From Corynebacterium rouxii (GTDB taxonomy: Bacteria; Actinomycetota; Actinomycetes; Mycobacteriales; Mycobacteriaceae): 64,000 nucleotides of DNA. Made by a program: the position numbers and the translations under genes. Below are positions 47,561 through 56,951 of this stretch, piece by piece. The notes under the pieces were generated by a model. That model did not search any database. It was given only the letters and a program-made list of their open reading frames with translations, and was not told the DNA's origin. Position 1 is the stretch's first letter, and each line of letters begins with the position of its first letter. The stretch covers positions 2,108,001 through 2,172,000 of the forward strand of contig NZ_LR738855.1 of NCBI RefSeq assembly GCF_902702935.1, given 5' to 3'.

Positions 47561-47904
47561 GCCATCCTTCTTTCTCTATACTTAGTGTCACAATGCATGT
47601 GTCCCCGTTTCCTAGGGCACACTTTTACTTCTTTAGACTAAAGCACGAGCCCACAATTACGCATAAGTGGGGCCTGATCACCCCTTTTAGTCGTGTTCGT
47701 GACCATCAAAGTCAGCATGATGGTCCACGCTATGACCCGGTTCTTCGCTATCGCCCTCGTGTGCATGTGGTCGTGTTGCAATCCGATGGAGTCGCGGACG
47801 ATCACGACGATGGCGGCGAGGAGTGCCAAGAGGCTCGCTTTGGTTTTCGTAATGAGAAATACGCCACCACCAGCAATAGTTGACACGTCATATACAATGT
47901 AGGA
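47561..47904. other. Intergenic region between gltS and the LLM oxidoreductase
   Basis: About 340 bases between divergent genes. The minus strand contains a hydrophobic open stretch (KTKASLLALLAAIVVIV) followed by a His-rich stretch (LQHDHMH). It lacks a convincing start or ribosome-binding site and overlaps the promoter of the next gene, so I do not call it. It could be a gene fragment. Confidence 0.4.
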
Positions 47905-48975
47905 ATGAAAGCATTCGGATTCCTCAGCTTCGGTCACCACGCCATCGGCAACCAACAAGGCCCCAGCGCCGCACAAGTACTCAAAGACTCCATCAGCATC
48001 GCACAACAAGCAGACGAACTTGGCGTCAACGGCGCATACTACCGCGTCCACCACTTCGCCCCCCAAGGCGCTGCCCCACTCCCCCTCATGAGCGCCATTG
48101 CAGGCTCTACCTCACGAATCGAAGTGGGCACCGGGGTCATCGACATGCGTTACGAAAACCCCCTCTACCTCGCAGAAGAAACCGCAGCCCTCGACCTCCT
48201 CTCCGATCAACGCGTTGCCATCGGAGTCTCCCGCGGATCACCAGAACCCGCCGAACGCGGATGGGAAGCCTTCGGCTACGGCCCAGCCGATGACGACGAC
48301 CCCCGCGCCGCACGCCTCGCCCGCACCACATTCCTGCGCTACCTCAGCGCCATCCGCGGCGAAGCCGTAGCCCGTGCCGCCGCCGATCACGAGCAATACC
48401 CCCACATCTACCACGGAGGCACCCCCTTGCCCGTCTTCCCCCACTCCCCCGGCCTCGACCGCCGCGTGTGGTGGGGATCCGGCACCAACGCCTCCGCAGA
48501 ACAAGCAGCCCGCGACGGCGTGAACCTCATGAGCTCCACCCTCGTCTCCGAAGCCACTGGTGCCTCCCTCGGCGAGGTCCAAGCAGAACAAATCCAGCAC
48601 TATCGCGACGCATGGAAAGCCGCAGGTCACGACTGGACTCCACGCGTATCCGTCTCCCGCTCCATCTTCCCCATCACCAACGAGCGCGAACGGCAGATGT
48701 TCGGATTCGGCGAATCCAAAGATCAAATCGGCTCCCTCGGCGAAGGCCGCGACGTCACCTTCGGACGCACCTACGCCGACGAACCCGACAAACTCATCGA
48801 GCAACTCAAGGCCGATCCCGCCATCGCTATGGCCGATACCTTGCTCCTGACCATTCCCAACCAAGCAGGCGTGGAGATCAACGTAGACATATTGCGCAAC
48901 TTCGCCCACCATGTCGCCCCAGCCCTCGGATGGCAGCCCAACACAGAAGGGCCTGTCACCGGCTACGATTGGTAA
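47905..48975 (+). CDS. LLM-class flavin-dependent oxidoreductase
   Basis: The 356-residue protein belongs to the bacterial luciferase-like monooxygenase superfamily: GAYYRVHHFAPQGAAPLPLMSAIAGSTSRIEVGTGVID near residue 33 and QRVAIGVSRGSPEP near 95 are typical for FMN-dependent members. Substrate unknown. It is followed after 2 bases by an FAD-binding oxidoreductase gene, which may supply reduced flavin. The Shine-Dalgarno sequence is poor, as AGGA abuts the ATG. Confidence 0.85.
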   Translation: MKAFGFLSFGHHAIGNQQGPSAAQVLKDSISIAQQADELGVNGAYYRVHHFAPQGAAPLPLMSAIAGSTSRIEVGTGVIDMRYENPLYLAEETAALDLLSDQRVAIGVSRGSPEPAERGWEAFGYGPADDDDPRAARLARTTFLRYLSAIRGEAVARAAADHEQYPHIYHGGTPLPVFPHSPGLDRRVWWGSGTNASAEQAARDGVNLMSSTLVSEATGASLGEVQAEQIQHYRDAWKAAGHDWTPRVSVSRSIFPITNERERQMFGFGESKDQIGSLGEGRDVTFGRTYADEPDKLIEQLKADPAIAMADTLLLTIPNQAGVEINVDILRNFAHHVAPALGWQPNTEGPVTGYDW

Positions 48976-48977
48976 CC

Positions 48978-50072
48978 GTGACCGCTCAATCAATCCAGGC
49001 CGTTGCCGCCGAACTTCGCGCACACCGCGCGGAGTTCACTCAGGCAGCCAACCAGAAGCCGGACTCCCCTCTCGCGGACGCCATCGTGCAGCTCGTCGAC
49101 AACACCGATCTAGACGGACATGTTCCGGAATTGATCGCCACCTCGTGGCTTCAGCATGCAGCCGCCGCCGAAAGCCTCGGGGTATCACGCGACTGCTACC
49201 TCACGCTTGCCGACGCCTCCCGCAGCGCCCTGCGCCATATTTGCGCAGACCTTCCCTTTGCTGAGGTCCTTGGTGCCGAACGCGCTATCACGTCGATAGC
49301 AAACACCTTGACTAACGCACCTCTGCCCAACGCAGCAGTGCCGGCACAGGTCGTGCAAGTAGAAAAGCGCAGCAGCGCCATCTCCGTGGTACGCCTCCAA
49401 GCAGAAACAGCTATCGACTACACCGCCACCCAATACGTCACCGTCACCGCCGACTACCTGCGCGGGGCACGTCGTGAGCTGTTTCCCACCATCCCACCCA
49501 ACGAGTACGGCCAAATCGAATTCCATATCCGCCACCAAGGCACCATCTCAACGCTGCTCGCCGGCGCACACGTAGGCGATACGTGGTGGATCAGCCCCGG
49601 TCAAGGCGGTTTTGACTACACCGAAGCCCAAGACATGGTGCTCATCGCCCACGGAGTAGGCCTTGCAGCAGTACGCCCCATCATCGTGGACTTCCTCCGA
49701 CTTGCAGAACCTCCACGAGTCCATCTCTTCCTCGCAGCCGACTACCCCGGCGAACTCTACGAGCTCGCAGGCCTGTGGAGCCTAGCGTCGACCGCCCCTT
49801 GGCTATCGGTCACCCCAGTCGTTGCCCATGAAGAAGACGCTTGGTGGGTAGCCCCCACCCAACACGCCCACCCACCCCGCGGCCTCCACATCACACAGGT
49901 GGGCCAAGCCGGAGAAGTCGTAGCCAGCTACGGCACCTGGGAGGATCGCCGAATCCTTATCGCAGGCCCCGCTCACGACGTGGTTACCTCCCGCGAAGCA
50001 CTCATTCGCCGCGGAACACCCCGCCACATCATCCACACACAGAGCTTCGATCACTCACCGTTTTGGCTATAA
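48978..50072 (+). CDS. FAD/NAD(P)H-binding reductase with helical N-terminal domain
   Basis: The protein of about 364 residues starts at a GTG two bases after the LLM gene. Residues 1-120 are helical, with a weak resemblance to a globin or flavohaemoglobin N-terminus. Residues 130-364 follow the ferredoxin-NADP reductase fold, with AISVVRLQAETAIDYTATQYVTVTA as the flavin barrel, HGVGLAAVRPIIVDFLRLA as the NAD pyrophosphate loop, and C-terminal ILIAGPAHDVV. Proximal haem ligands cannot be claimed. Pairing with the LLM enzyme as a flavin reductase is inference. The last 22 bases overlap the convergent nitrilase gene. Confidence 0.75.
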   Translation: MTAQSIQAVAAELRAHRAEFTQAANQKPDSPLADAIVQLVDNTDLDGHVPELIATSWLQHAAAAESLGVSRDCYLTLADASRSALRHICADLPFAEVLGAERAITSIANTLTNAPLPNAAVPAQVVQVEKRSSAISVVRLQAETAIDYTATQYVTVTADYLRGARRELFPTIPPNEYGQIEFHIRHQGTISTLLAGAHVGDTWWISPGQGGFDYTEAQDMVLIAHGVGLAAVRPIIVDFLRLAEPPRVHLFLAADYPGELYELAGLWSLASTAPWLSVTPVVAHEEDAWWVAPTQHAHPPRGLHITQVGQAGEVVASYGTWEDRRILIAGPAHDVVTSREALIRRGTPRHIIHTQSFDHSPFWL

Positions 50073-50863
50073 CCTACATCTGCTAGCACAGGGATAGCCT
50101 CACGGGTACGCCTAACGAGGTCACGGTTGATGTTCACCATGAACAGCTCTTCCCCCGTGCCGGCCTCGGCGATACGCCTACCATCAGGCGTAATCACCGC
50201 AGAATGTCCCACACCGGTGGGCGCGCCCGGCGCGCGTTCATCATCGGCTACCGCTTGGTCACAGGCGACGATATAGCTGGTGGAGTCTAATGCGCGCGCC
50301 GCAGTAAGGGTGCGCCACTGATCCAGTTTGCCCTCGCCGTCGGCCCACGAGGCGGGCAACACGATAACCTCGGCGCCAAGGCGGGCAAGGTCAATAAACT
50401 GCTGGGGGAAACGCACGTCATAGCAGACGGCGATTCCGCAGGTCACATCACCAACAGGGAACGTCACCAACTGATGTCCTGGGCGTACCGTGTCGGACTC
50501 TTGGAAACCAAAGGCATCATAGGTGTGAATCTTGCGGTATTCCTCTACGGAATCAGGGCTGGCGATCAATGCCACATTATTAATGCGCTGCTTGCCATCA
50601 TGGGTGTCTGCTGGACTAAACATACCGACCACGATCACGATGTTGAGTTCGCAGGCGAGCTCGCATACACGCTTGGCGAAGGGGCCGTCGATAGGCTCGG
50701 CGACGCGATCAAGCCGCCCGGTACCAAACCCTTGCATGGTGGCCTCCGGAAACACCACCATGTCCGCGCCACGCTGGGCCGCCACACTGGCATGGTGTTC
50801 GACTGCAGCCAAATTAGCCATTGTATCGGCACTACTAGAAATCTGGGCGAGAGCTATCCACAT
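50051..50863 (-). CDS. Carbon-nitrogen hydrolase (nitrilase superfamily)
   Basis: The 270-residue enzyme shows the Glu-Lys-Cys triad: VVFPEATMQG near residue 40, EYRKIHTYDAFG near 112 and CGIAVCYDVRFPQ near 147. The family includes omega-amidases and other amide hydrolases acting on small substrates. The specific substrate is unknown. It converges with the FAD reductase gene and overlaps it by 22 bases. Confidence 0.9.
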   Translation of the reverse strand: MWIALAQISSSADTMANLAAVEHHASVAAQRGADMVVFPEATMQGFGTGRLDRVAEPIDGPFAKRVCELACELNIVIVVGMFSPADTHDGKQRINNVALIASPDSVEEYRKIHTYDAFGFQESDTVRPGHQLVTFPVGDVTCGIAVCYDVRFPQQFIDLARLGAEVIVLPASWADGEGKLDQWRTLTAARALDSTSYIVACDQAVADDERAPGAPTGVGHSAVITPDGRRIAEAGTGEELFMVNINRDLVRRTREAIPVLADVGYSQNGE

Positions 50864-50977
50864 GCCACCCTAGAATATGCGCACGACACAAAGTTATCCA
50901 CAGCCGCGCTGGGATTTCGCACGCGCACCTACCTAATGCCTTGAATCGTGCAGCTAATCCACCGCAGTATGGGATGC

Positions 50978-51217
50978 ATGGACATCACACTTTCAGCACT
51001 TTCCCACCTCCGCGCACCGAACACACCTATCGCGCGCACAAGTATCGGTTGCAACGCCAGCGGGGCCGCCCTAGAGCGATTCCTTCATAGCCTGACCACG
51101 CACCACGCCCGCAATACCGCCGATATTGCCGAGCTCATCGCACAAACCACGCAACTTGCACACACCTGCGCCGACATCGACGCCACCACCGCGTGGGGGT
51201 TGTCATGCTCGCATTAG
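50978..51217 (+). CDS. Small helical protein upstream of an alpha/beta hydrolase
   Basis: The frame from MDITLSALSHL encodes about 79 residues dominated by helix-forming residues (ALERFLHSLTTHHARNTADIAELIAQTTQLAHTC). It overlaps the start of the next gene. The arrangement resembles the small WXG100-like partner proteins that precede DUF1023 hydrolases in actinobacteria, although no clear WxG is visible. An upstream ATG at 50948 is possible. Function unknown. Confidence 0.55.
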   Translation: MDITLSALSHLRAPNTPIARTSIGCNASGAALERFLHSLTTHHARNTADIAELIAQTTQLAHTCADIDATTAWGLSCSH

Positions 51218-52326
51218 ACTCTCGCAGCCTAGCCCTAGCACGCACGACCTTAGCCCACAACGCGGCCGAAGGACACACGGCTTACGACGCCGCCCGCTAC
51301 TTATGGAACCGCAGCTTCGAGGAACTTAAAGGACACGCTTTCGACGCCTCCCACCAGCTGCTTTCTGCCCAAGGGCAGTCGTGGTCCCAACTTTTTCGAG
51401 CCCTTGAGGATGTCTCCCGCATTCTTGAACTGACCTACGGCCCCCAAAAAGACCTCGAGGCCGCCTACGATTATCTCTTGTTACTTTCTCAACGCAGCAT
51501 AGATAACTCCGCCATGATCTCTGCAATGATTGCTGCCATTCGAGTCATGGGCAACCAACTTGACCAGCACTGTGCCTTTGCAATCGATTCCATTGCAGCT
51601 CTGTGCGAACCTGACTATCCGCAGCACCAGCAACTCGCAGAAGATTTTGAACAACGCCTCGCCCAAGAGTTCCCCGACGCACAGATTCTTTCCACCCACG
51701 AGCATGGGGTTGTTGTTGCCCTCGGTGATATCCGCACGGCCGACTCCATCACTACCGTGGTCGCAGGAGTAGGCTCCGCCAATCCAACGCAATGGCTGAA
51801 CTACGTCGAACGCGCTCAACACATGCAGCAAGCAACAGGTGGGGCCACCGTGGCCTGGTTAGGCTACAACGCCCCTGCCAATGTCGCGGCAGCTGCAGCA
51901 CAAACACCTGCTAAACAAGGCGCATCACAGCTACAGAAATTTCAAAAAGAATTGCGCACACTTAATCCGAAAGCACGGCTCATGGTCTTCGGGCACAGCT
52001 ATGGTTCCGTCGTCGCAGGTCATGCCGCAGAGCACGGCCTCGATGCCGATACTTTCATAGTGGCCGGAAGCCCAGGGGTCCCACCCAACCCTCAGTTACA
52101 CAGCCCCAACCCCCGACTTATTTCTGTATTAGGAAGCCACGACGTTATCGGCCTGACCGGAACAAACACCGTGGCCGCCCACGGCATCGACCCCAGTGCG
52201 GAATCTGCAGAAAAATCTGGATTTGAACGCTGGGGTGTGGTGGGCGGCCACGAGTCGTACTTCACCGATCGCCGCCTCCTGCAGCGGCTAGCGCAGGAGG
52301 CTCATCGCGACACTAGTAGCGGATAG
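51205..52326 (+). CDS. DUF1023-type alpha/beta hydrolase with helical N-terminal domain
   Basis: The product of about 373 residues has a long helical N-terminal region (residues 1-150) and a C-terminal alpha/beta hydrolase with nucleophile elbow FGHSYGSVVAG near residue 265, a later Asp near 305 (LGSHDVIGL) and a C-terminal His in GGHESYF. This is the layout of DUF1023 proteins, where N-terminal helices often act as a WXG100-like targeting domain. No signal peptide is present. Its start overlaps the small helical gene, so the two are coupled. Hydrolytic substrate unknown. Confidence 0.75.
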   Translation: MLALDSRSLALARTTLAHNAAEGHTAYDAARYLWNRSFEELKGHAFDASHQLLSAQGQSWSQLFRALEDVSRILELTYGPQKDLEAAYDYLLLLSQRSIDNSAMISAMIAAIRVMGNQLDQHCAFAIDSIAALCEPDYPQHQQLAEDFEQRLAQEFPDAQILSTHEHGVVVALGDIRTADSITTVVAGVGSANPTQWLNYVERAQHMQQATGGATVAWLGYNAPANVAAAAAQTPAKQGASQLQKFQKELRTLNPKARLMVFGHSYGSVVAGHAAEHGLDADTFIVAGSPGVPPNPQLHSPNPRLISVLGSHDVIGLTGTNTVAAHGIDPSAESAEKSGFERWGVVGGHESYFTDRRLLQRLAQEAHRDTSSG

Positions 52327-53353
52327 CCATGCGGCCATCAATCTTGCCTTGCTTCATATCAGCAAAGACCGAGTTGACGTCGTCAAGCTTGCATTCGGTA
52401 ACAGTTGGCTTGATCATGCCACGAGCGTAGAAGTCCAAGGCCTCTTCGAGGTCTTGGCGCGTTCCCACGAGGGAGCCGCGGATGGTCAGGCCTTTGAACA
52501 CAATGTCGAAGATCGGTGCTGGGAACTCTCCTGGAGGAAGGCCATTGAACACAATGGTGCCGTTCTTACGAGCCATGCCAATCGCTTGGCCGAAGGCCTG
52601 TGGGTGCACGGCGGTGACCAACACGCCATGTGCGCCACCCTTGGTATACTTCACGATTGCTTCAACTGGATCTTCTTCGCGGGCATTGACCACAAACTCA
52701 GCGCCATGCTTCTTAGCCAGCTCCAGCTTGTCCTCGGCAATATCGACCGCAATAACGCGCATGCCCATGGCCACGGCATATTGGACAGCGATATGGCCCA
52801 GACCACCCACGCCGGAGATGACCACGAACTGCCCTGGGCGGGTTTCGGTAACCTTGAGACCCTTGTACACGGTCACGCCAGCACACAGAATTGGTGCGAC
52901 TTCCAGCAGGTCACAGCCGTCTGGGATTCGGGCACAGTAACGGGTGTCTACCAGCATGTACTGGCCGAAGGAACCGTCGACGGTGTATCCGCCGTACTCG
53001 GCTTTCTCACACATGGTCTCCCAGCCGGTGCGGCAGTACTCGCACTCACCACAGGCCGACCAGAGCCAGACGTTACCGACCATGTCACCCAGCGCAACGC
53101 TGTGCTCACCTGGGCCAAGTTTGACCACTTCGCCCACGCCCTCATGTCCTGGAACGAATGGTGGCTTTGGCTTGACTGGCCAGTCGCCTTCGGCGGCGTG
53201 GAGGTCGGTGTGGCAGATGCCAGAGGTGAGCACCTTGACCAGCGCTTGGTGAGGCCCTGGCTCTGGAAGGTCAACGTCGTGGATGTTGAGCTCGGAGCCA
53301 AACTCGTCGACAACAGCGGCGGTGAAGGCAGAGGGGAATTCAGTAGCAGACAT
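52313..53353 (-). CDS. adhP: Zinc-dependent alcohol dehydrogenase
   Basis: The 346-residue medium-chain dehydrogenase shows the catalytic zinc ligand region GICHTDLHAAEGDWP near residue 44, GHEGVGEV, the structural zinc Cys cluster CGECEYCRTGWETMC near 96-112 and the NAD motif GVGGLGHIAVQYA near 175. The size fits AdhP/AdhA, which oxidises ethanol and other primary alcohols. It lies after an aldehyde dehydrogenase gene on the same strand, giving a route from ethanol to acetate. Two hairpins in the 150-base spacer indicate separate transcription. Confidence 0.95.
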   Translation of the reverse strand: MSATEFPSAFTAAVVDEFGSELNIHDVDLPEPGPHQALVKVLTSGICHTDLHAAEGDWPVKPKPPFVPGHEGVGEVVKLGPGEHSVALGDMVGNVWLWSACGECEYCRTGWETMCEKAEYGGYTVDGSFGQYMLVDTRYCARIPDGCDLLEVAPILCAGVTVYKGLKVTETRPGQFVVISGVGGLGHIAVQYAVAMGMRVIAVDIAEDKLELAKKHGAEFVVNAREEDPVEAIVKYTKGGAHGVLVTAVHPQAFGQAIGMARKNGTIVFNGLPPGEFPAPIFDIVFKGLTIRGSLVGTRQDLEEALDFYARGMIKPTVTECKLDDVNSVFADMKQGKIDGRMAIRY

Positions 53354-53407
53354 CGGTCACAATCCTTTCTAATAGGACCTATTTTCAATAGGTGGCAGAA
53401 ATGACGA

Positions 53408-53429
53408 AACCCCGCGAAATGCGGGGGTT
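53408..53429 (-). terminator. Hairpin between ald and adhP
   Basis: AACCCCGC pairs with GCGGGGTT around a 5-base loop, with one extra G. It lies between the two genes and could be the ald terminator or an adhP leader element. Confidence 0.6.
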
Positions 53430-53464
53430 GAACCGTATGAAGTTATAAGTTTTTCAAGCTGCGA

Positions 53465-53484
53465 AGCCCGCCCAACGACGGGCT
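53465..53484 (-). terminator. Hairpin just after the ald stop
   Basis: AGCCCG and CGGGCT form a short 6-bp stem with an 8-base loop, 20 bases past the ald stop. It is a weak terminator candidate. Confidence 0.5.
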
Positions 53485-53505
53485 CCACTTAGCTATGGCT
53501 TACCT

Positions 53506-55026
53506 TTAAAATAAGCCTGTTGGATTCTCATCATACGAGACAAGAAGGTTCTTTGTCTGCTGATAGTGATCCAACATCATGAGGTGATTCTCACGCCCAA
53601 TTCCGGACTCTTTATAGCCCCCGAATGCTGCGTGCGCTGGGTAATTGTGGTATTGATTCACCCACACACGGCCCGCTTGGATGGCGCGTCCAGCACGATA
53701 CGCAGTGTTCTGATGACGAGTCCACACACCAGCACCCAGGCCATAGTTGGTGTCATTAGCAATGCGGATTGCCTCATCAAAATCCTTGAAGGTAGCAACC
53801 GAAAGCACCGGACCAAAGATCTCCTCGCGGAAAATGGTCATATCATTCGTGCCCTTAAACACCGTGGGCTCGATGTAGTAGCCATTTTCCAAACCATCAA
53901 TCTTGTTCACGTGGCCACCGGTGAGAACCTCAGCACCCTCCTTCGGACCAATCTCAAGGTAGCCACTGATCTTGTCCATCTGCTCCATGGAAGCCTGGGC
54001 ACCCATCATGGTTTCCGTATCCAGCGGGTTGCCGAGCTTGATGTTCTTCACACGTTGGACACCCAGCTCAAGGAACTCGTCCGCGATGGACTCATGCACC
54101 AACGCACGCGACGGGCAGGTACATACTTCGCCCTGATTGAGCGCGAACATGGCGAGGCCCTCAATGCACTTCTCACGGAAGGGGTCATCGTAGTCCATGA
54201 TGTCCGCGAAGAAGATCGACGGCGACTTGCCACCCAGCTCCAAAGTGACGGGTATGATCTTGTCGGCGGCAGCACGGTTGATAATCTTGCCTACCTGTGT
54301 GGAGCCAGTAAAGGCAATCTTGCCAATGCGATTGGAGGAGGATAGCGCCACACCCGCTTCCTCGCCAAGGCCGTTGACAATGTTGAGCACACCGTCAGGA
54401 AGCAGATCGCCAACAATGTCGATCCAGAACAGAATCGACGCTGGGGTTTGCTCTGCAGGCTTGAGCACAATCGTGTTACCCGCAGCAAGAGCTGGGGCAA
54501 TCTTCCATGCGGCCATGAGTAGTGGGAAGTTCCACGGAATGATCTGACCAACTACACCGATGGGCTCATGGAAGTGGTAGGCGACCGTGTTGTGGTCGAT
54601 CTGCGAGGTTCGTGATTCTTGGGCGCGGATTGCACCGGCAAAGTAGCGGAAGTGGTCGATGGCCAGTGGAATGTCGGCGGCGAGAGTTTCACGTACCGCC
54701 TTGCCGTTGTCCCATGTTTCTGCAACGGCGATTTCTTCAAGATGTTCTTCCATGCGGTCGGCAATACGGTGCAAAATGAGTGCGCGCTCGGCCGGCGAGC
54801 TGTGGCCCCATGCTTTTGCTGCATCATGCGCTGCATCCAGGGCCTTTTCCACGTCGGCAGCGGTTCCTCGTGCCACTTGGCAGAACACTTCGCCAGTGAC
54901 TGGGGTGATGTTATCGAGGTACTCGCCACCTACCGGTGGAACCCATTGGCCACCAATGTAGTTGTCGTAGCGCTTCTTGTAGTTGACTACGGAACCTGGC
55001 GTTCCCGGATATGCGTAAACAGTCAT
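53506..55026 (-). CDS. ald: Aldehyde dehydrogenase (NAD+)
   Basis: The product of about 506 residues is a classical ALDH: the Rossmann segment [13 protein letters not shown] near residue 243, the catalytic Glu in [12 protein letters not shown] near 267 and the catalytic Cys in [17 protein letters not shown] near 305. It would oxidise acetaldehyde to acetate. ATG 55026 is preferred over the GTG at 55035 because AAGGAG is correctly spaced before it. It partners the adhP gene. Confidence 0.95.
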   Translation of the reverse strand: MTVYAYPGTPGSVVNYKKRYDNYIGGQWVPPVGGEYLDNITPVTGEVFCQVARGTAADVEKALDAAHDAAKAWGHSSPAERALILHRIADRMEEHLEEIAVAETWDNGKAVRETLAADIPLAIDHFRYFAGAIRAQESRTSQIDHNTVAYHFHEPIGVVGQIIPWNFPLLMAAWKIAPALAAGNTIVLKPAEQTPASILFWIDIVGDLLPDGVLNIVNGLGEEAGVALSSSNRIGKIAFTGSTQVGKIINRAAADKIIPVTLELGGKSPSIFFADIMDYDDPFREKCIEGLAMFALNQGEVCTCPSRALVHESIADEFLELGVQRVKNIKLGNPLDTETMMGAQASMEQMDKISGYLEIGPKEGAEVLTGGHVNKIDGLENGYYIEPTVFKGTNDMTIFREEIFGPVLSVATFKDFDEAIRIANDTNYGLGAGVWTRHQNTAYRAGRAIQAGRVWVNQYHNYPAHAAFGGYKESGIGRENHLMMLDHYQQTKNLLVSYDENPTGLF

Positions 55027-55313
55027 GCGGGTCACTCCTTAGAGGGATCATGTAACAAACAACATATTGAGAAGCGATTGTACGGATGTGTCCGGTGGCT
55101 GTCTGCAGGAATGCTTCGCCGCAAACCGTGCAAACTACCAAAAAATTCTATCCACGCATCACCTAAACCAAAATTGTAAATATTGTTAATTTGACCTTAC
55201 CCGCCAAAAATACCCCCGTACGCCCCCTATCCCGTCAACCTAGACTAAAGATTGTTTTAGAGTTAAAAATTAGGTTTTTAACAATTCACTCTCGCTAAGG
55301 AGCCTCTTAAACT

Positions 55314-56918
55314 GTGAAGCCTTTACATCATGCGATTACCGTCGCAACAGCCATCGCTATCACATTGTCCGGCATACACACCGCCAGCGCTACAGAAACG
55401 AATACAGTACCTTCCGCAGATACAGAAGCACCCAAACCCGTGGAAACGGTTACATCAGACGTAGACTGTTCAGTTTCTGCAGCTTGGGGACTCTACAAAT
55501 TCAATCAAAAATCAAATTTCAGTGCAGAATTCGAAATACCAAAATCTGTTAAAGCCGGCACAGGTTTTGACGCGCTCATTAAAATTAAAGACATATCCGT
55601 AAGTAATGACAATTTAAGCGGATATAAAAACGCTAAGCTGACCAAAAGCAGTATTCGAATTAACGTTGGAAAAAATGTCAAACTTGATGGAAATCAACCA
55701 GGACTTTCTCTTTCAAATGGTGTCCTGTCAATCAACGACCATCTACAAGCGTCGCTTGAAGGTAAATCATTAAGAATCTCCGCTGCTCCAATTACGGTCC
55801 ACCTTCAAGCATTAACAGAAGGCACTCTGACATTCGTCCCTGAAAAGACAATTCTGACAAATACAGCGTCTGTAGATGGATACACTGCCAATACAACCTG
55901 TACAACTAACACAGACAAACCATTCGCAACTGTCAAAGTTGATCCTGCAGACGGTTTGACTATAACCGCACCTGAAAGCGCATCCATTAAACAAGATGTA
56001 CAAATAACCGCAACTGTTCCAGAGAAATTAAACGAAAAAATGGATGGGAAAGTCCAATTTTTTGTTGATCATATTGCGGCCGGTGATCCTGTTCCAGTGA
56101 CCGAAGACAATAAAGCTTCCACTTCTATTATTTTTGATACCAGTGGGTCAAAATCAATTACTGCACGATTCATTGACGCCGAAGGATACAATCCAGTTCC
56201 AGATGGCGAAACAATCATTCCTGTGGTAATGGAGCTCGATACAAAGAAGCCTGAAGATACCGATTCCTACACCGGTTTGATTAACGGATCCGCTACCTCA
56301 CTCCTCAATCCAGTTAAAGTAATGCCTGGGGAAAAGGTTTCGGTATCTGCTTCACTCCTTCCAAATAAGGTTCCAATCCGTGTTTATGAAATCGGTATCA
56401 ATGCACCAGAAGACGTCAAATACATCGATGGAACAGGAAAAACTAACTATTCATCAAAACTAGCTACTACTGGTTCAGTCTTCAACTCTCCGGGCAGTGG
56501 GTATTACGACCCAGAATGGAAGAATGAAAGTAAAAAACCAAATGAAAGTTACCGAGGCTTCCACAGCGATACTTCCTATTCTGTCGTAGATACCTCGCCC
56601 CAGACCGTGTCAGCTGAGTTTGAGATTCCAGAGACTCTTGCACCAGGTATTTATATGTTCCAAATGGGCGTGTATAAGTACAGCAATAGCCTTAAAGACT
56701 TAGTCAGCATCCCTGAAACAGCTTTCGAAATTGCCGGCCCTGATTTGCCTGCTCTCCCTGAGCGCAAAATCAAACCTCAACCAGAGGAAGCACCTGAAGC
56801 TTCCGATGGATCTTCGACCGCCAAGCTGGTTAAATCCCCATGGTTCTGGACAGGAATTATCGGCGCAGTAGCAGGCATTGCAGCTCTCGTTTATAAATTC
56901 TTCTTCGCCCCTAGGTAG
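55314..56918 (+). CDS. Surface-exposed protein anchored by a C-terminal membrane segment
   Basis: The 534-residue protein starts at GTG with AAGGAG 11 bases before. It has a signal peptide (cleavage expected near HTASA, residue 26), a beta-rich ectodomain of about 450 residues with an Ig-like stretch (ADGLTITAPESASIKQDVQI), a Pro/Glu-rich spacer (RKIKPQPEEAPEA) and a C-terminal hydrophobic segment WTGIIGAVAGIAALVYKFFF followed by APR. There is no LPxTG motif, so anchoring is by the membrane. The gene is clearly AT-richer than its neighbours, with many AAA and AAT codons, which suggests transfer or relaxed constraint. Ligand unknown. Confidence 0.8.
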   Translation: MKPLHHAITVATAIAITLSGIHTASATETNTVPSADTEAPKPVETVTSDVDCSVSAAWGLYKFNQKSNFSAEFEIPKSVKAGTGFDALIKIKDISVSNDNLSGYKNAKLTKSSIRINVGKNVKLDGNQPGLSLSNGVLSINDHLQASLEGKSLRISAAPITVHLQALTEGTLTFVPEKTILTNTASVDGYTANTTCTTNTDKPFATVKVDPADGLTITAPESASIKQDVQITATVPEKLNEKMDGKVQFFVDHIAAGDPVPVTEDNKASTSIIFDTSGSKSITARFIDAEGYNPVPDGETIIPVVMELDTKKPEDTDSYTGLINGSATSLLNPVKVMPGEKVSVSASLLPNKVPIRVYEIGINAPEDVKYIDGTGKTNYSSKLATTGSVFNSPGSGYYDPEWKNESKKPNESYRGFHSDTSYSVVDTSPQTVSAEFEIPETLAPGIYMFQMGVYKYSNSLKDLVSIPETAFEIAGPDLPALPERKIKPQPEEAPEASDGSSTAKLVKSPWFWTGIIGAVAGIAALVYKFFFAPR

Positions 56919-56951
56919 TACACTCTCAAACTACACACAGAAAAACCTCAC

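Noticed and set aside
47638..48066. Minus-strand frame with a hydrophobic and His-rich part
   Set aside because: It overlaps the start of the LLM gene, has no ribosome-binding site, and the hydrophobic stretch alone is not enough to support a gene.
48238..49023. Minus-strand open frame of 261 codons
   Set aside because: It is a Gly/Val-rich shadow of the LLM oxidoreductase gene, with no start signal.
52349..53404. Plus-strand open frame of 351 codons
   Set aside because: It mirrors the alcohol dehydrogenase gene, whose zinc-binding motifs are unmistakable.
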